Shown piece by piece: positions 1 to 7,900 of a stretch of 64,000 bases of DNA; within the stretch, counting starts at the first letter, position 1, and each line of letters begins with the position of its first letter. Below the pieces are notes generated by a model. It had not been told where the DNA came from and made no database searches. It saw nothing but the letters and a program-made list of their open reading frames with translations. This stretch comes from Enhydrobacter sp. (GTDB taxonomy: Bacteria > Pseudomonadota > Alphaproteobacteria > Reyranellales > Reyranellaceae): the NCBI GenBank assembly GCA_025808875.1, contig CP075528.1:1240001-1304000 (forward strand), read 5' to 3'. The position numbers were made by a program, and so were the translations under genes.

Positions 1-1790
1 AGCGCACCATGCTTGGCGGCGTTGGTCGCCAGCTCGTGGAAGGTGAGCGCGAGCGCGATCGTGGCGTTGCTCGGGATGTCGACGGATGGGCCGATGGCCT
101 CGATCCTGCCGGCCCGGTCGGCGAACGGCTTCAGCACCGCCGTCAGGATGCCGTCGAGCGAGGCACCGAGCCACGCCCCCTCGGTGAGAAGATCGTGGGC
201 GCGCGCCAGGGCGGCGATGCGATCGCCGAAGGCGGCGGCAAAGGCCTTGGGCTCCGGCTTGCTGGCGAGCGTCTGCTGGGCCAGGGCCTGCACGATGGCG
301 AGGGTATTCTTGACGCGGTGATTGAGCTCGTCGAACAGCAGGCGTTGCCGCAACTCCGCTTCCTTGAGCTCGCTGACGTCGACCAGCACGCCGATCACGC
401 GGACGGCCTGTCCCGACGGATCGCGTTCGACCTGCCCGCGATCCATCACCCATCGCACCTCGCCGTCGGGGCGGCGGATGCGGTAGGTGAGCTGATAGCG
501 GCTCTCGGCCTGCAGTATCTGCCGCTTGCGCCGGCGGACCTCGTCGCGGTCGTCGGGATGCACGAAATCCAGCGCCGATTCGAAGTCGCGATCCTGGGAC
601 GGGTCGGCGCCGAGGATGCGGCGGATCTGGGGTGACCGCACGACCCGATCGTTGGCGACGTCGTATCGATGGGCACCGAACTGGGCGGCCTCCGCGGCAG
701 TGCCCAGCACCTCCTCGCTTTGCCGCAGCGCTGCCGCCCGTCGCTCGAGCTCGCCGGCGGCTTCGCGCAGCGCGCGATTGACCTCGTTGACCTCGAGCAC
801 CGGCGTGTCGCTCAACTCGACGGGCTCGCCGCGTCCGAGCCGCGCCGCGGCGCGCGCGGTCGCGGCGAGCGGCCGGGCGAAGCGATGCCCGAACATCAGG
901 GCGGCGAGCGCGGTCAGGATGACGACCGACGCCGCCGATGCCGCCCATACGGTGAGCGAGCGGTAGATTCGCCGGTCGACGATTTCGGCGGGCAAGGTGA
1001 CACGGACGGACCAGCCGGCCAGGCCCGTCCGATCGACGATCGCGAGCACCTTCCGGCCATCGAGGTCCTCGGTCTCGACGACCTGTCTGCGAGGCTGGCT
1101 GCGCCAGTCCTGCGGCACCGTTGCCCCGGCCGCATCGGGACGTGCATGCGATCGGGCGACGATGGTGCCGTTCTGGTCCCAGACCGTCGCCATCCAGCCC
1201 GGCTCGAGCTTCTGGTCTTCGAGCAGGCGCAGCACTTCGGTCGGCAGCAGGCCGAGGCTGAGGACATAGGTCAACCGGCCCTCGTGCAGGATCGGGATGG
1301 AAATGTTGTAGACCGGCTCCTTCACCACCTGGCTCACGAAAATGCCGGACACCACCGGGCCGAGCGTCCGGCGCATGGTGTCGATCGTCGCCATGTCGAT
1401 GGTGCGCTGGGGTTCGGCGCCGAACGGCACGTAGGTGTTGACGAGGACGCGGCCGTCGGCGTCGCGCAGAATGATGTAGTGGTTCGGTACGCTCGCCTTG
1501 GCTTGCGCATAGAAGGCCGCCCAGTCCCCGAGGGCGAGCGGCAGCGACGTCGACAGGGCCTGCAGCAGGGTCACCCGCCGTTCGATGTCGCGATCGATCG
1601 CCGCCGCGATCCGCTCTCCTTCGTGAACGATCGTGCGTTCCAGACGCTGGCGCTCCTGGGTTGCCCAGCGTTCGAGCAGCACGCCGAGCAGCGCCAGCAG
1701 CGGCACGGCGACGATCGCCGACAGGAACATCAGGTGTCGCGTTGCTGGCCACGAGCGCGCGCCGCGCCGCTGAATCGGGGGACGCGGCAT
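1..1790 (-). CDS. HWE/HisKA_2-type sensor histidine kinase, 3' end beyond the window
   Basis: Membrane sensor kinase; about 596 N-terminal residues are visible and the C-terminus lies left of the window. In order: TM1 near residues 20-42, a periplasmic sensor region of about 220 residues, TM2 near 270-290, a HAMP-like linker, a PAS domain (about 365-478, with HPDDR), and an HWE-type phosphoacceptor box ELNHRVKNTLAIVQAL with His491. The visible sequence ends in the N box (FHELATNAAKHGA). The ATG overlaps the TGA of the upstream receiver gene (TGATG), so the two are probably translated together and the receiver is its likely partner. The ligand is unknown. Confidence 0.9.
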   Translation of the reverse strand, partial: MPRPPIQRRGARSWPATRHLMFLSAIVAVPLLALLGVLLERWATQERQRLERTIVHEGERIAAAIDRDIERRVTLLQALSTSLPLALGDWAAFYAQAKASVPNHYIILRDADGRVLVNTYVPFGAEPQRTIDMATIDTMRRTLGPVVSGIFVSQVVKEPVYNISIPILHEGRLTYVLSLGLLPTEVLRLLEDQKLEPGWMATVWDQNGTIVARSHARPDAAGATVPQDWRSQPRRQVVETEDLDGRKVLAIVDRTGLAGWSVRVTLPAEIVDRRIYRSLTVWAASAASVVILTALAALMFGHRFARPLAATARAAARLGRGEPVELSDTPVLEVNEVNRALREAAGELERRAAALRQSEEVLGTAAEAAQFGAHRYDVANDRVVRSPQIRRILGADPSQDRDFESALDFVHPDDRDEVRRRKRQILQAESRYQLTYRIRRPDGEVRWVMDRGQVERDPSGQAVRVIGVLVDVSELKEAELRQRLLFDELNHRVKNTLAIVQALAQQTLASKPEPKAFAAAFGDRIAALARAHDLLTEGAWLGASLDGILTAVLKPFADRAGRIEAIGPSVDIPSNATIALALTFHELATNAAKHGA

Positions 1791-2155
1791 CAGGGCGCGA
1801 GCCGCGCCAGCGCCCGGCCGAGCGCCTCTTCGAGGTCGCCGGCGGTAAAGGGCTTGGCGATCGAGGGGCGGTCGCGGAAGCGCTCCGGCAGGGTCGCCTG
1901 GCCGTAGCCCGTGGCGAACACGAACGGCACGCCGCGTCGTTCCAGCGCATCGGCGACCGGAAAGACCCGTTGGCCGCCGACATTCACGTCGAGCAGGGCG
2001 ACATCGAGGCCGACGTCGCGCGCCGGCACGAGGGCCGTTTCGACACGCGACGCGCTGGTGACCTCGCAGCCCAACGCGGCCAGCATGTCCTCGATGGCGA
2101 GCATGATGAGGGCTTCGTCCTCGACGACGAGAACGCGTACGCCGCTAAGAGCCAC
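1790..2155 (-). CDS. Single-domain response regulator (CheY-like receiver)
   Basis: A 121-residue receiver domain with no output domain. VRVLVVEDEALIML supplies the acidic pair, VALLDVNVGG holds the likely phosphoacceptor Asp, ATGYG the switch Thr, and SIAKPF the conserved Lys. The GTG start at 2155 is chosen because it has a GGGGGAGA ribosome site and begins the domain directly; the open frame runs further upstream in sequence that is not protein-like. It overlaps the kinase start as TGATG. Receivers paired with HWE kinases often have no DNA-binding domain, so a phosphorelay role is likely but inferred. Confidence 0.88.
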   Translation of the reverse strand: MALSGVRVLVVEDEALIMLAIEDMLAALGCEVTSASRVETALVPARDVGLDVALLDVNVGGQRVFPVADALERRGVPFVFATGYGQATLPERFRDRPSIAKPFTAGDLEEALGRALARLAP

Positions 2156-2220
2156 TTCGGAGGTCTCCCCCAACCGGGTCGATAACGGCGAACGGCGGCG
2201 GAAGTTCCGATGGCGGCCGT

Positions 2221-2526
2221 CTATCTTTGGCGATTTTCCGCCTTGAGCTGCTCGATGCGCTGGCGCAGGCGCTCGACCCTGTAGCGACGCGGATTGCGCT
2301 CGAGTTGGGTGGCCCGCCAGGTCGAACGCTCGGCGCTCGGCACGACGCAGTCGGCGAGCGCCTGCTGCGCCCGGCCGTAGACGCCCGATTCCATGTAGGA
2401 CAGGGCGTGCACCAGATGGCTTTCCTCCCAGCTGTCGGGTTCGCGCTGCAGGGCCTCGAGTTGGTCGAGAATCGATTCGAAGGCCTTGTGAACTTCCGCC
2501 TTCTCCTCGGGCGTGTATCTGGCCAT
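2221..2526 (-). CDS. Hypothetical helical protein, 101 aa
   Basis: Not recognised. Charged, probably helical protein beginning MARYTPEEKAEVHKAF and ending in a Lys/Arg/Glu-rich helix, with no signal peptide or membrane segment. It lies 65 bp upstream of the receiver gene on the same strand and may belong to that operon. Its amino-acid composition looks like real protein whereas the competing frames are Arg/Ser-rich shadows. Confidence 0.7.
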   Translation of the reverse strand: MARYTPEEKAEVHKAFESILDQLEALQREPDSWEESHLVHALSYMESGVYGRAQQALADCVVPSAERSTWRATQLERNPRRYRVERLRQRIEQLKAENRQR

Positions 2527-2648
2527 GGGCGAACGCTCCCCGTTGCACGACGGCTCCCCCGGCCGGCGACGTTACCGACGCGGGGCCCCGGACTCAAGGT
2601 AGCCACGTCGGCCATCCGGGACCGGTGTCATGTTTGTGTCCGCCGTCG

Positions 2649-3092
2649 TCAGGCCGCATGCGCCAGCGTGGTCGCACAGTCGGCAACGGGCCAGTCGACG
2701 ATGGCCCGCAGCGCATGATAGCGCGCCGCGCTTCGCTCGATGAGCGTGTCGAGCCTGTCCAGTTCGCGGCGTCGCGCGGCCGCCCACGCCACCGAACTGT
2801 CGGTGTCGACCGCCTCGAGGGCCGCCATGACGGCGGCGCGCTTGCCGTTCAGGTTGAGCACGGTCGCTGCGGCGGCTTCATGCGGCAGCCGCGAAGCCTC
2901 GTCGATTGGCGTGCCCCATGTCGGGGTGGAGCCCGTCTCGGGATGGCCTTGTCGCCAATCGTGGGCCGCCCAGCGCAGTTCCGCCTCGCAAAGGGCAAGC
3001 AACCAGGCCCGCGAACCGGGCGGAAGATCGAGGCCCACGGCGCGCCTGAGATGATCGCGGCCGGCCGGCCGGCGGAAACCAGGGTCGTTCAC
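2649..3092 (-). CDS. Hypothetical protein, 147 aa
   Basis: Not recognised. Ala-rich soluble helical protein containing the tract RAWLLALCEAELRWAAHDW and a second helix at VAWAAARRRELDRLDTLIE. The GTG start has no ribosome site, and a good sigma-70 promoter lies immediately upstream with its predicted start point on the GTG, so the message may be leaderless. It has no clear link with the sensor kinase that ends at 3151. Confidence 0.65.
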   Translation of the reverse strand: MNDPGFRRPAGRDHLRRAVGLDLPPGSRAWLLALCEAELRWAAHDWRQGHPETGSTPTWGTPIDEASRLPHEAAAATVLNLNGKRAAVMAALEAVDTDSSVAWAAARRRELDRLDTLIERSAARYHALRAIVDWPVADCATTLAHAA

Positions 3093-3098
3093 GCCGCC

Positions 3099-3126
3099 GT
3101 TGTACTAAAATGTATTATTTTGTCAA
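3099..3126 (-). promoter_or_regulatory. Sigma-70-like promoter of the 147-aa gene
   Basis: On the minus strand TTGACA (3126-3121) is followed by a 16-bp spacer and TACAAC (3104-3099). The surrounding 60 bp are strikingly AT-rich for this genome. The predicted transcription start falls at about 3092, which is the first base of the GTG. Confidence 0.55.
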
Positions 3127-3150
3127 TTCAATTTATACAAGCTGTGGATT

Positions 3151-5703
3151 TCAGCGATCGGCCGCGGCCGGGAGAAGCACCGTGAAGGCGGCGCCGCCCT
3201 CGGGACGGTTGGCGCCGGCGATGGTGCCGCCCATCTCCTCGACGAGACGGCGGCAGATGCGCAGGCCGAGGCCGGTGCCCTTGCCGCTCGTCTTGGTCGT
3301 GACGAAGCTGGTGAACAGGCGCGGCAGGACCTGGTCGGGGATGCCCGGACCGTCGTCGGTGAGCACGATGCGTACGAATCGCCGGTCGTCCCGCGTCTCG
3401 AGACCGGCCGACAGGAAGAGGGCGTGACCGCCGGCATCGCAGGCATTGTTGATGAGATTGACCAGCACCTGCTCGAGCCGCGCGGGATGGCCGCGCACCC
3501 GCGCCAGGCCGGGCGGCAGTTCGAGACCGACCCTGGTGTTGACGCGGCGCAGGCGACCCGCCGTGAGGTCGACGGCGGCTCGGATCGATGTCGCGACATC
3601 GAACACGACCATGCCTTCGCCGCTCGTGCCGCGGGCGTAGAGCCGCAGATCCTCGATGATGCGGTTGGCGCGCTCGACCTGGTTGTCGATGCGGGTCAGC
3701 TTCTGGGCGACGTAGTCCGGGTCCTGCAGCTCGTCGAGGGCCGCGCCGCAGGCGAGCGCGATGACCTGCAGCGGCTGGCGCAGCTCGTGCGCCACCGTCG
3801 CCGCCATCTCGCCGAGCGTCGCCAGGCGGTCGGCGTCGAACAGCGCCTGTTCGGCGTCGCGACGCTCGGTGTCGTCGATGGCGACGAACACGATCTGCTG
3901 CATGCGCCGCTGCTCGTCGAGGACCGGCGTCGCCGTGATGTTGATGACCCGCCGGCGCCCGCCCGGATGGGTGTACGACTTGCTGTAGCGCAGCGGCTGG
4001 GCCTGCTCCTCGCCGAGTGGGCCGGCACACCAGCGTTCGTAGGTCTCGCGGTCGAACGAGAAATCCATCAGCTCGGCCAGCGGCCGGCCGATCCATTCTT
4101 CGGCCACCCGCCCGCGGGCCCGCCAGAATTCCTTGTTGGCCATCTCGACCTTGAGGTCGCGGTCGACCATCAGGATCAGCACGCCGCTCGAATCGACGAT
4201 GGAGCGCAGCCGTTCGCGCTCCTGGGCGAGGCGCTGGGTCAGCTCGAGCTCGCGGCTGACGTCGCGCATGATGCCGATCAGCACCGCGCCGTCGCTCTCG
4301 CGCCGCGCCGGCCGGCGGTAGCGCACCTCGACCTGGCGCACCTCGCCCTGCACGGAGCGAATGCGCAGGGTCCGCTCGATGGTCTCGGTACCGGCGTTGC
4401 GATAGAAGAGGCGGCCCTCCTCCTTCGACGCCTCGCGGTCCTCGTCCGGGACGAAGTCGAAGTAGCTGCGCCCCAGCAGCAATGAAGGCGGCACGCCGAG
4501 CAGGGTGGCGGCGGCCGGGCTGGCATAGAGAAAGCGGCCCTGGACATCGAGCGCATAGACCATGTCCGACAGCGATTCGACCAGCAGCCGGTAGCGCTCG
4601 CGCGCCGCCTCGAGCAGCTGCTCCTGCTCCTTGGCGCGCGTCACCTCGACCCGCAGCCCCACCTTCTTGCCGCTCGGCGTCGTTCGTCCCGACCATTCGA
4701 ACCATCGTCCGTCGGCGAAGCGATGGGCGTAGGGTGTGTCGTTGCGGAAGCGCGCCACCCAGGCCGGAACGTCGGCCGGCGACACGTTCATCGCCGACGC
4801 CTCGGGCGCCTCGGTGGCGGCGCGCACGATCTGCTCGTAGGTCCAGCCGCGCACCTCGGGCCGGTTGAGCATCGGCGTGACCTCGCCGGCCAGCGCGTTG
4901 GCCAGCATCAGGCGCTCGTCCCTGTCGTAGACGACGACCCCGCCGGGCAGGCCGTCCACCACCTCCTGGAGCAGGTCGCGCGATTCGCGGGCGGCGGCGG
5001 CGGCGGCGGCGGCTTCCTCGGCCTTGTGCGTCTGGCGGATCGAGGCGCGCCCGAACAGCGCCAGCAGGGCGAGCGCCACGGCGGTGAAGCCGGTCGTCGA
5101 GGCGGCGAGCACGATCATCGCGTTGTCGTAGTCGCGCACCAGGCGATCCTCGAGGAGGTTGGCACGCTCGAAGGCGAGCTCGCGCCAGCCGACGACGGCG
5201 TTGTGCAGCACCATCAGCTCGCGCAGGACGACCGGATCGAACGATGCGCGCGGCGGATCGTAGGCGGCGACGGCGGCCTCGACCCTCGACCCCAGGTCGC
5301 TGCCGGCGGCACAGGCGCGATCGAGCGCGACGATGCCGGGCACGCTCTGGTCGATCGTCGGGCAGATCCCGGGCAGCGCCTCGCGCAGATCCCGCCATGT
5401 CGCGGCCACCCGGGCGCGCGGCGCCGGCTCGAGGGCGGCACGCAGCAGGCGGTAGGTGGCGCGCTCCAGGACGATGACCCGGGCCTCCTGGACGCGGTCG
5501 CGCTCGACGTCGGCCAGGTGCTGCGACGTCACGAGGGTGTGGACTCCCGCGGCGATGCAAACGAGCCCGAGCAGGGCGGCGGCGGCGGCGAGCGCACGCT
5601 GCCTCCGGCTGATGCCGGCGAGCCACGTCCGGCCGAGCCAACGCAGGGGCGGCTTCCCCTCCCGTTTGGAAGCGGACGCTGGCGAGATCGCCAGGTTGGA
5701 CAA
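3151..5703 (-). CDS. Multi-PAS membrane sensor histidine kinase (DctB-like HELRQPL class)
   Basis: About 850 residues. TM1 (37-58) and TM2 (about 193-216) flank a periplasmic domain; three PAS-like domains follow (about 240-340, 368-485, 496-610), then the dimerisation box ATVAHELRQPLQ with His639, an N box (LINNACDAG) and Gly-rich ATP-binding boxes (DDGPGIPD, GKGTGLGL). The H-box resembles DctB/FixL-type kinases. The TTG start at 5703 is chosen for its GGGGAA ribosome site and position just before TM1; the open frame continues upstream antisense through the repressor gene. No response regulator is adjacent, so it is an orphan here. Confidence 0.85.
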   Translation of the reverse strand: MSNLAISPASASKREGKPPLRWLGRTWLAGISRRQRALAAAAALLGLVCIAAGVHTLVTSQHLADVERDRVQEARVIVLERATYRLLRAALEPAPRARVAATWRDLREALPGICPTIDQSVPGIVALDRACAAGSDLGSRVEAAVAAYDPPRASFDPVVLRELMVLHNAVVGWRELAFERANLLEDRLVRDYDNAMIVLAASTTGFTAVALALLALFGRASIRQTHKAEEAAAAAAAARESRDLLQEVVDGLPGGVVVYDRDERLMLANALAGEVTPMLNRPEVRGWTYEQIVRAATEAPEASAMNVSPADVPAWVARFRNDTPYAHRFADGRWFEWSGRTTPSGKKVGLRVEVTRAKEQEQLLEAARERYRLLVESLSDMVYALDVQGRFLYASPAAATLLGVPPSLLLGRSYFDFVPDEDREASKEEGRLFYRNAGTETIERTLRIRSVQGEVRQVEVRYRRPARRESDGAVLIGIMRDVSRELELTQRLAQERERLRSIVDSSGVLILMVDRDLKVEMANKEFWRARGRVAEEWIGRPLAELMDFSFDRETYERWCAGPLGEEQAQPLRYSKSYTHPGGRRRVINITATPVLDEQRRMQQIVFVAIDDTERRDAEQALFDADRLATLGEMAATVAHELRQPLQVIALACGAALDELQDPDYVAQKLTRIDNQVERANRIIEDLRLYARGTSGEGMVVFDVATSIRAAVDLTAGRLRRVNTRVGLELPPGLARVRGHPARLEQVLVNLINNACDAGGHALFLSAGLETRDDRRFVRIVLTDDGPGIPDQVLPRLFTSFVTTKTSGKGTGLGLRICRRLVEEMGGTIAGANRPEGGAAFTVLLPAAADR

Positions 5704-5819
5704 GGTCTGTTCCCCTTGGGCGCCGAGACGTCGGGCGCCTTCAGTCCAAGTGTACGACAGACCGCCGGGCGGGGAAATCACCTGTCCCGCATAGCCGGCG
5801 CGCCCGAGGCGCGGGCGGG

Positions 5820-6518
5820 TCAGCCGACCCGTTTCTCGGTGATCATCAGCGCCTTGGCCCAGCGCTTCTTGGGCAGGTCGAAGTCCTTGGGCGGATTGAA
5901 CTGCCGGACCCGCCAATGGTCGGCCGTCGCGCGGATCAGCCGCTTCACCAGGGCGAGCTGGGTGCCTTCCTCGTTCTCGTGGATGAAGACGCAGTCGCGC
6001 CCCGGCTGGACCGGCATGCCGGGATGGATCACCACCTGGTCGCCGTGCTCGACGGCCGGGCTCATGCTGGTGCCGATGACGTAGAAGGCGAAGGGGTTGC
6101 GCACGCCGAGCATGCGCTCGGAGCGGCGGATGTAGTCGATCGGCTCGGAGGTCAGCACCATGGCGCCCTCCGTGCCGGCCTCGGCGCTCGCCCACACCGG
6201 AATGTCGGGCCGGACGTCGCGCATCGGCTCGTGGAACAGGCGGGTCGAGCCGACGGCGGCCGCCGCCTCGTCGCCGCCGCTGCCGGGATAGCCCGCCAGG
6301 GAGTCGAGCTCGGCGGCGGTCACCGCCGGCATGCCACGGCCCACGACATGGGGCTTGATGCGCTCGATCAGGTCGCGCGGCAGGAAGGTCTTCTTGTACT
6401 GGTCCTCGTAGTACTGGTAGCGGCTGGGCTCCCAGCCGATGCAGCGGGCGAGCTCGCGCAGGCCGATGGCCCGCGCGCGAACGGTCTTGAGGCGTCGTGC
6501 ATTGTCCGAAGGTGCCAT
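5820..6518 (-). CDS. S24-family phage-type repressor 1 (LexA/CI-like)
   Basis: 232 residues: an N-terminal HTH-like region (about 10-60) and a C-terminal S24 self-cleaving peptidase domain. The catalytic pair is Ser151 in GTSMSPAVEHGD and Lys192 in LALVKRL, and an Ala-Gly autocleavage site is at 114-115 (SAEAGTEG). This is the layout of a repressor inactivated in the SOS response. Its paralog at 25843-26544 starts with almost the same residues and keeps every catalytic residue. It lies just beyond the left end of the prophage 1 structural genes and is probably autoregulated through the inverted sites upstream. Confidence 0.88.
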   Translation of the reverse strand: MAPSDNARRLKTVRARAIGLRELARCIGWEPSRYQYYEDQYKKTFLPRDLIERIKPHVVGRGMPAVTAAELDSLAGYPGSGGDEAAAAVGSTRLFHEPMRDVRPDIPVWASAEAGTEGAMVLTSEPIDYIRRSERMLGVRNPFAFYVIGTSMSPAVEHGDQVVIHPGMPVQPGRDCVFIHENEEGTQLALVKRLIRATADHWRVRQFNPPKDFDLPKKRWAKALMITEKRVG

Positions 6519-6540
6519 GGTTTCCTGCTTTCCCTGCCAA

Positions 6541-6589
6541 ATTCGTACACCATTGTAAAAAATCAGGCAACGGGGGCCTGTGTACGAAT
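6541..6589 (-). promoter_or_regulatory. Repressor 1 promoter with inverted operator half-sites
   Basis: ATTCGTACAC (6541-6550) and its exact reverse complement GTGTACGAAT (6580-6589) are 29 bp apart. Reading leftward, a promoter TTGCCT (6570-6565), 17-bp spacer, TACGAA (6547-6542) has its -10 inside the proximal half-site; the distal half-site lies upstream of the -35. Binding at both would block repressor transcription. Binding itself is inferred. Confidence 0.6.
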
Positions 6590-6668
6590 CCGCGCAGTGT
6601 TCCCGCGATGGTCACAGGACTCCGCTGCTCGCCGCCCTGTAGCCTCGCACCGACGAATCATACGCAGC

Positions 6669-6772
6669 GGCCGTTCCTCTTGCCCCCCGCAAGAACGGCC
6701 CCAAGGCTGGCTGTAGCCAGCGCGAGCCTTGGCGGGCGTCCGTGCATTCCTTCTCTCCGGGAGCGGACGCCC
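6669..6772. terminator. Three consecutive stem-loops downstream of the phage structural operon
   Basis: Three back-to-back inverted repeats: GGCCGTTC/GAACGGCC (6669-6700), CCAAGGCT/AGCCTTGG (6701-6732) and GGGCGTCCG/CGGACGCCC (6734-6772). They lie between the repressor and the end of the leftward phage operon. There is no clear U-tract, so termination is only a suggestion. Nothing else was seen in the 296-bp gap apart from the repressor promoter. Confidence 0.5.
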
Positions 6773-6814
6773 GCGCTGCGACCAATGCCGGCTCCGGACG
6801 AGACATTCCCCCGC

Positions 6815-7342
6815 CTACTCCAGCAAGTGCCTGAAGCGGTCCCACTTCGTGGCGAGGCTCGAGGCGCCGCCGAGCAGCGAGGAGCCGATGCCGTAGGGCA
6901 GGCCGGCGAGCGCGTTGGCGGCCTGCACGCGATGGGCGCTCGCCGAGGACAGGGCGTCGTCCGCCTGCAGGCGATGGCGCCAGGCGTTCCAGTCGGTGTT
7001 GCTGCGGATGGTCCGCGCATCGAAGGCGCCAGCGCGCGCCGTGTCGCCCAGGATGTCCAGCGCCGTGCCCGAGTTGACGTCGCCGCCCTGGGCGGCGAGC
7101 CGGGCGCGCTGGGAGCCCATCAGCGAGGCGGTCTCGAGGCGCGAGCGGTCGAGCTCGACCGCGCCCCGTTGCTCGACCAGCCGGGCGTTGCGCTCGGCGA
7201 TCTCCTGCTGGCGGCGCGCGACCTCGGCCCTGTAGTTGGCCTCGGCCGCCCGGGCGTTGGCCTGTTGCGACTGGCTGGCGATGCCGAGGCCGGTGCCGAT
7301 CAAGGTGCTGGCGATCGAGATGACGGGAACCGCGGCGCCCAT
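6815..7342 (-). CDS. Phage internal virion protein (T7 gp14-like)
   Basis: 175 residues: an N-terminal hydrophobic Gly-rich stretch (IASTLIGTGLGIASQS) and a long Ala/Arg/Gln-rich helix rich in AARAAEANYRAE-like heptads, then SLMGSQRARLAAQGGD, a pattern typical of internal virion/core proteins of podoviruses. It is the last gene of the leftward structural operon, 3 bp after the gp13-like gene. T7-type phages normally continue with two very large core proteins (gp15, gp16); neither is present here. Assignment is from pattern and gene order. Confidence 0.65.
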   Translation of the reverse strand: MGAAVPVISIASTLIGTGLGIASQSQQANARAAEANYRAEVARRQQEIAERNARLVEQRGAVELDRSRLETASLMGSQRARLAAQGGDVNSGTALDILGDTARAGAFDARTIRSNTDWNAWRHRLQADDALSSASAHRVQAANALAGLPYGIGSSLLGGASSLATKWDRFRHLLE

Positions 7343-7345
7343 TGT

Positions 7346-7900
7346 TCAACCCTCCTTCATGCAACGATGGAACAGAGCGCCGTTCAGGCGGATCGGCGCC
7401 TCGATGGCGAAGCCGAGCCAACCCATCCAGCGCAGCGCGCGGCGATAGTCGGCATGGACGAAATTGACGAGCGGCGCCGCCTCTTCGAGCATGCGCGCCA
7501 CCTGCCGGCGGCTCTCGCGCAGGAAGGTCTTGCGATGGCGCTCGCAGGCCGGCCCGGTCAGCAGCCACGGCACGCCGTAGCCGCCGACCAGGCTGCTGCG
7601 GCCGAGCCCGACGATGGCCGCCGGCGCGCCATCGACCAGGTAGGTCTCGGCCCACACCGCCCGCTCGATCGAGGCACGCAGCGCCTGCTCCTTGCCGAGC
7701 CCGAGCGCCGCGATCTCGGCGGCATCGCCGTCGCGCAGCGTGATCGCCCGCGCGTGATCGAGGGTGGCGGGGACGATGCGAATGTGCCGGCACGAAGAGG
7801 AAAGGTCCCTCGCTTCGCTCGGGATGACATCATTGGCGTGGCGCAATCTCGTGTCATCCCGAGCGCAGCGAGGGACCTTTGCTGAGATGCTACCGGCCAA
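7346..7900 (-). CDS. Phage gp13-like protein (DUF2833/acyltransferase-like)
   Basis: The conserved part begins at about residue 38 (IRIVPATLDHARAI) and resembles the small GNAT-like protein that precedes the internal virion proteins in T7-like phages. The only ATG in frame (7900) overlaps the end of the preceding gene, and the first 35 or so codons are encoded by an 80-bp palindromic repeat. Either the repeat-derived tail is translated or an internal non-ATG start (TTG within the repeat, or ATT at IRIV) is used. The body has a plausible acyl-CoA-fold pattern but no catalytic assignment is made. Confidence 0.65.
   Translation of the reverse strand: MAGSISAKVPRCARDDTRLRHANDVIPSEARDLSSSCRHIRIVPATLDHARAITLRDGDAAEIAALGLGKEQALRASIERAVWAETYLVDGAPAAIVGLGRSSLVGGYGVPWLLTGPACERHRKTFLRESRRQVARMLEEAAPLVNFVHADYRRALRWMGWLGFAIEAPIRLNGALFHRCMKEG
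7801..7880. repeat. Palindromic repeat of the GTCATCCCGAGCG family
   Basis: AAAGGTCCCTCGC, then CGGGATGACA, about 20 bp of loop, then the near-exact inverse ending GCGAGGGACCTTT. It is a host-type palindromic repeat inserted between two phage genes, and it now encodes the N-terminus of the gp13-like open frame. Confidence 0.8.
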
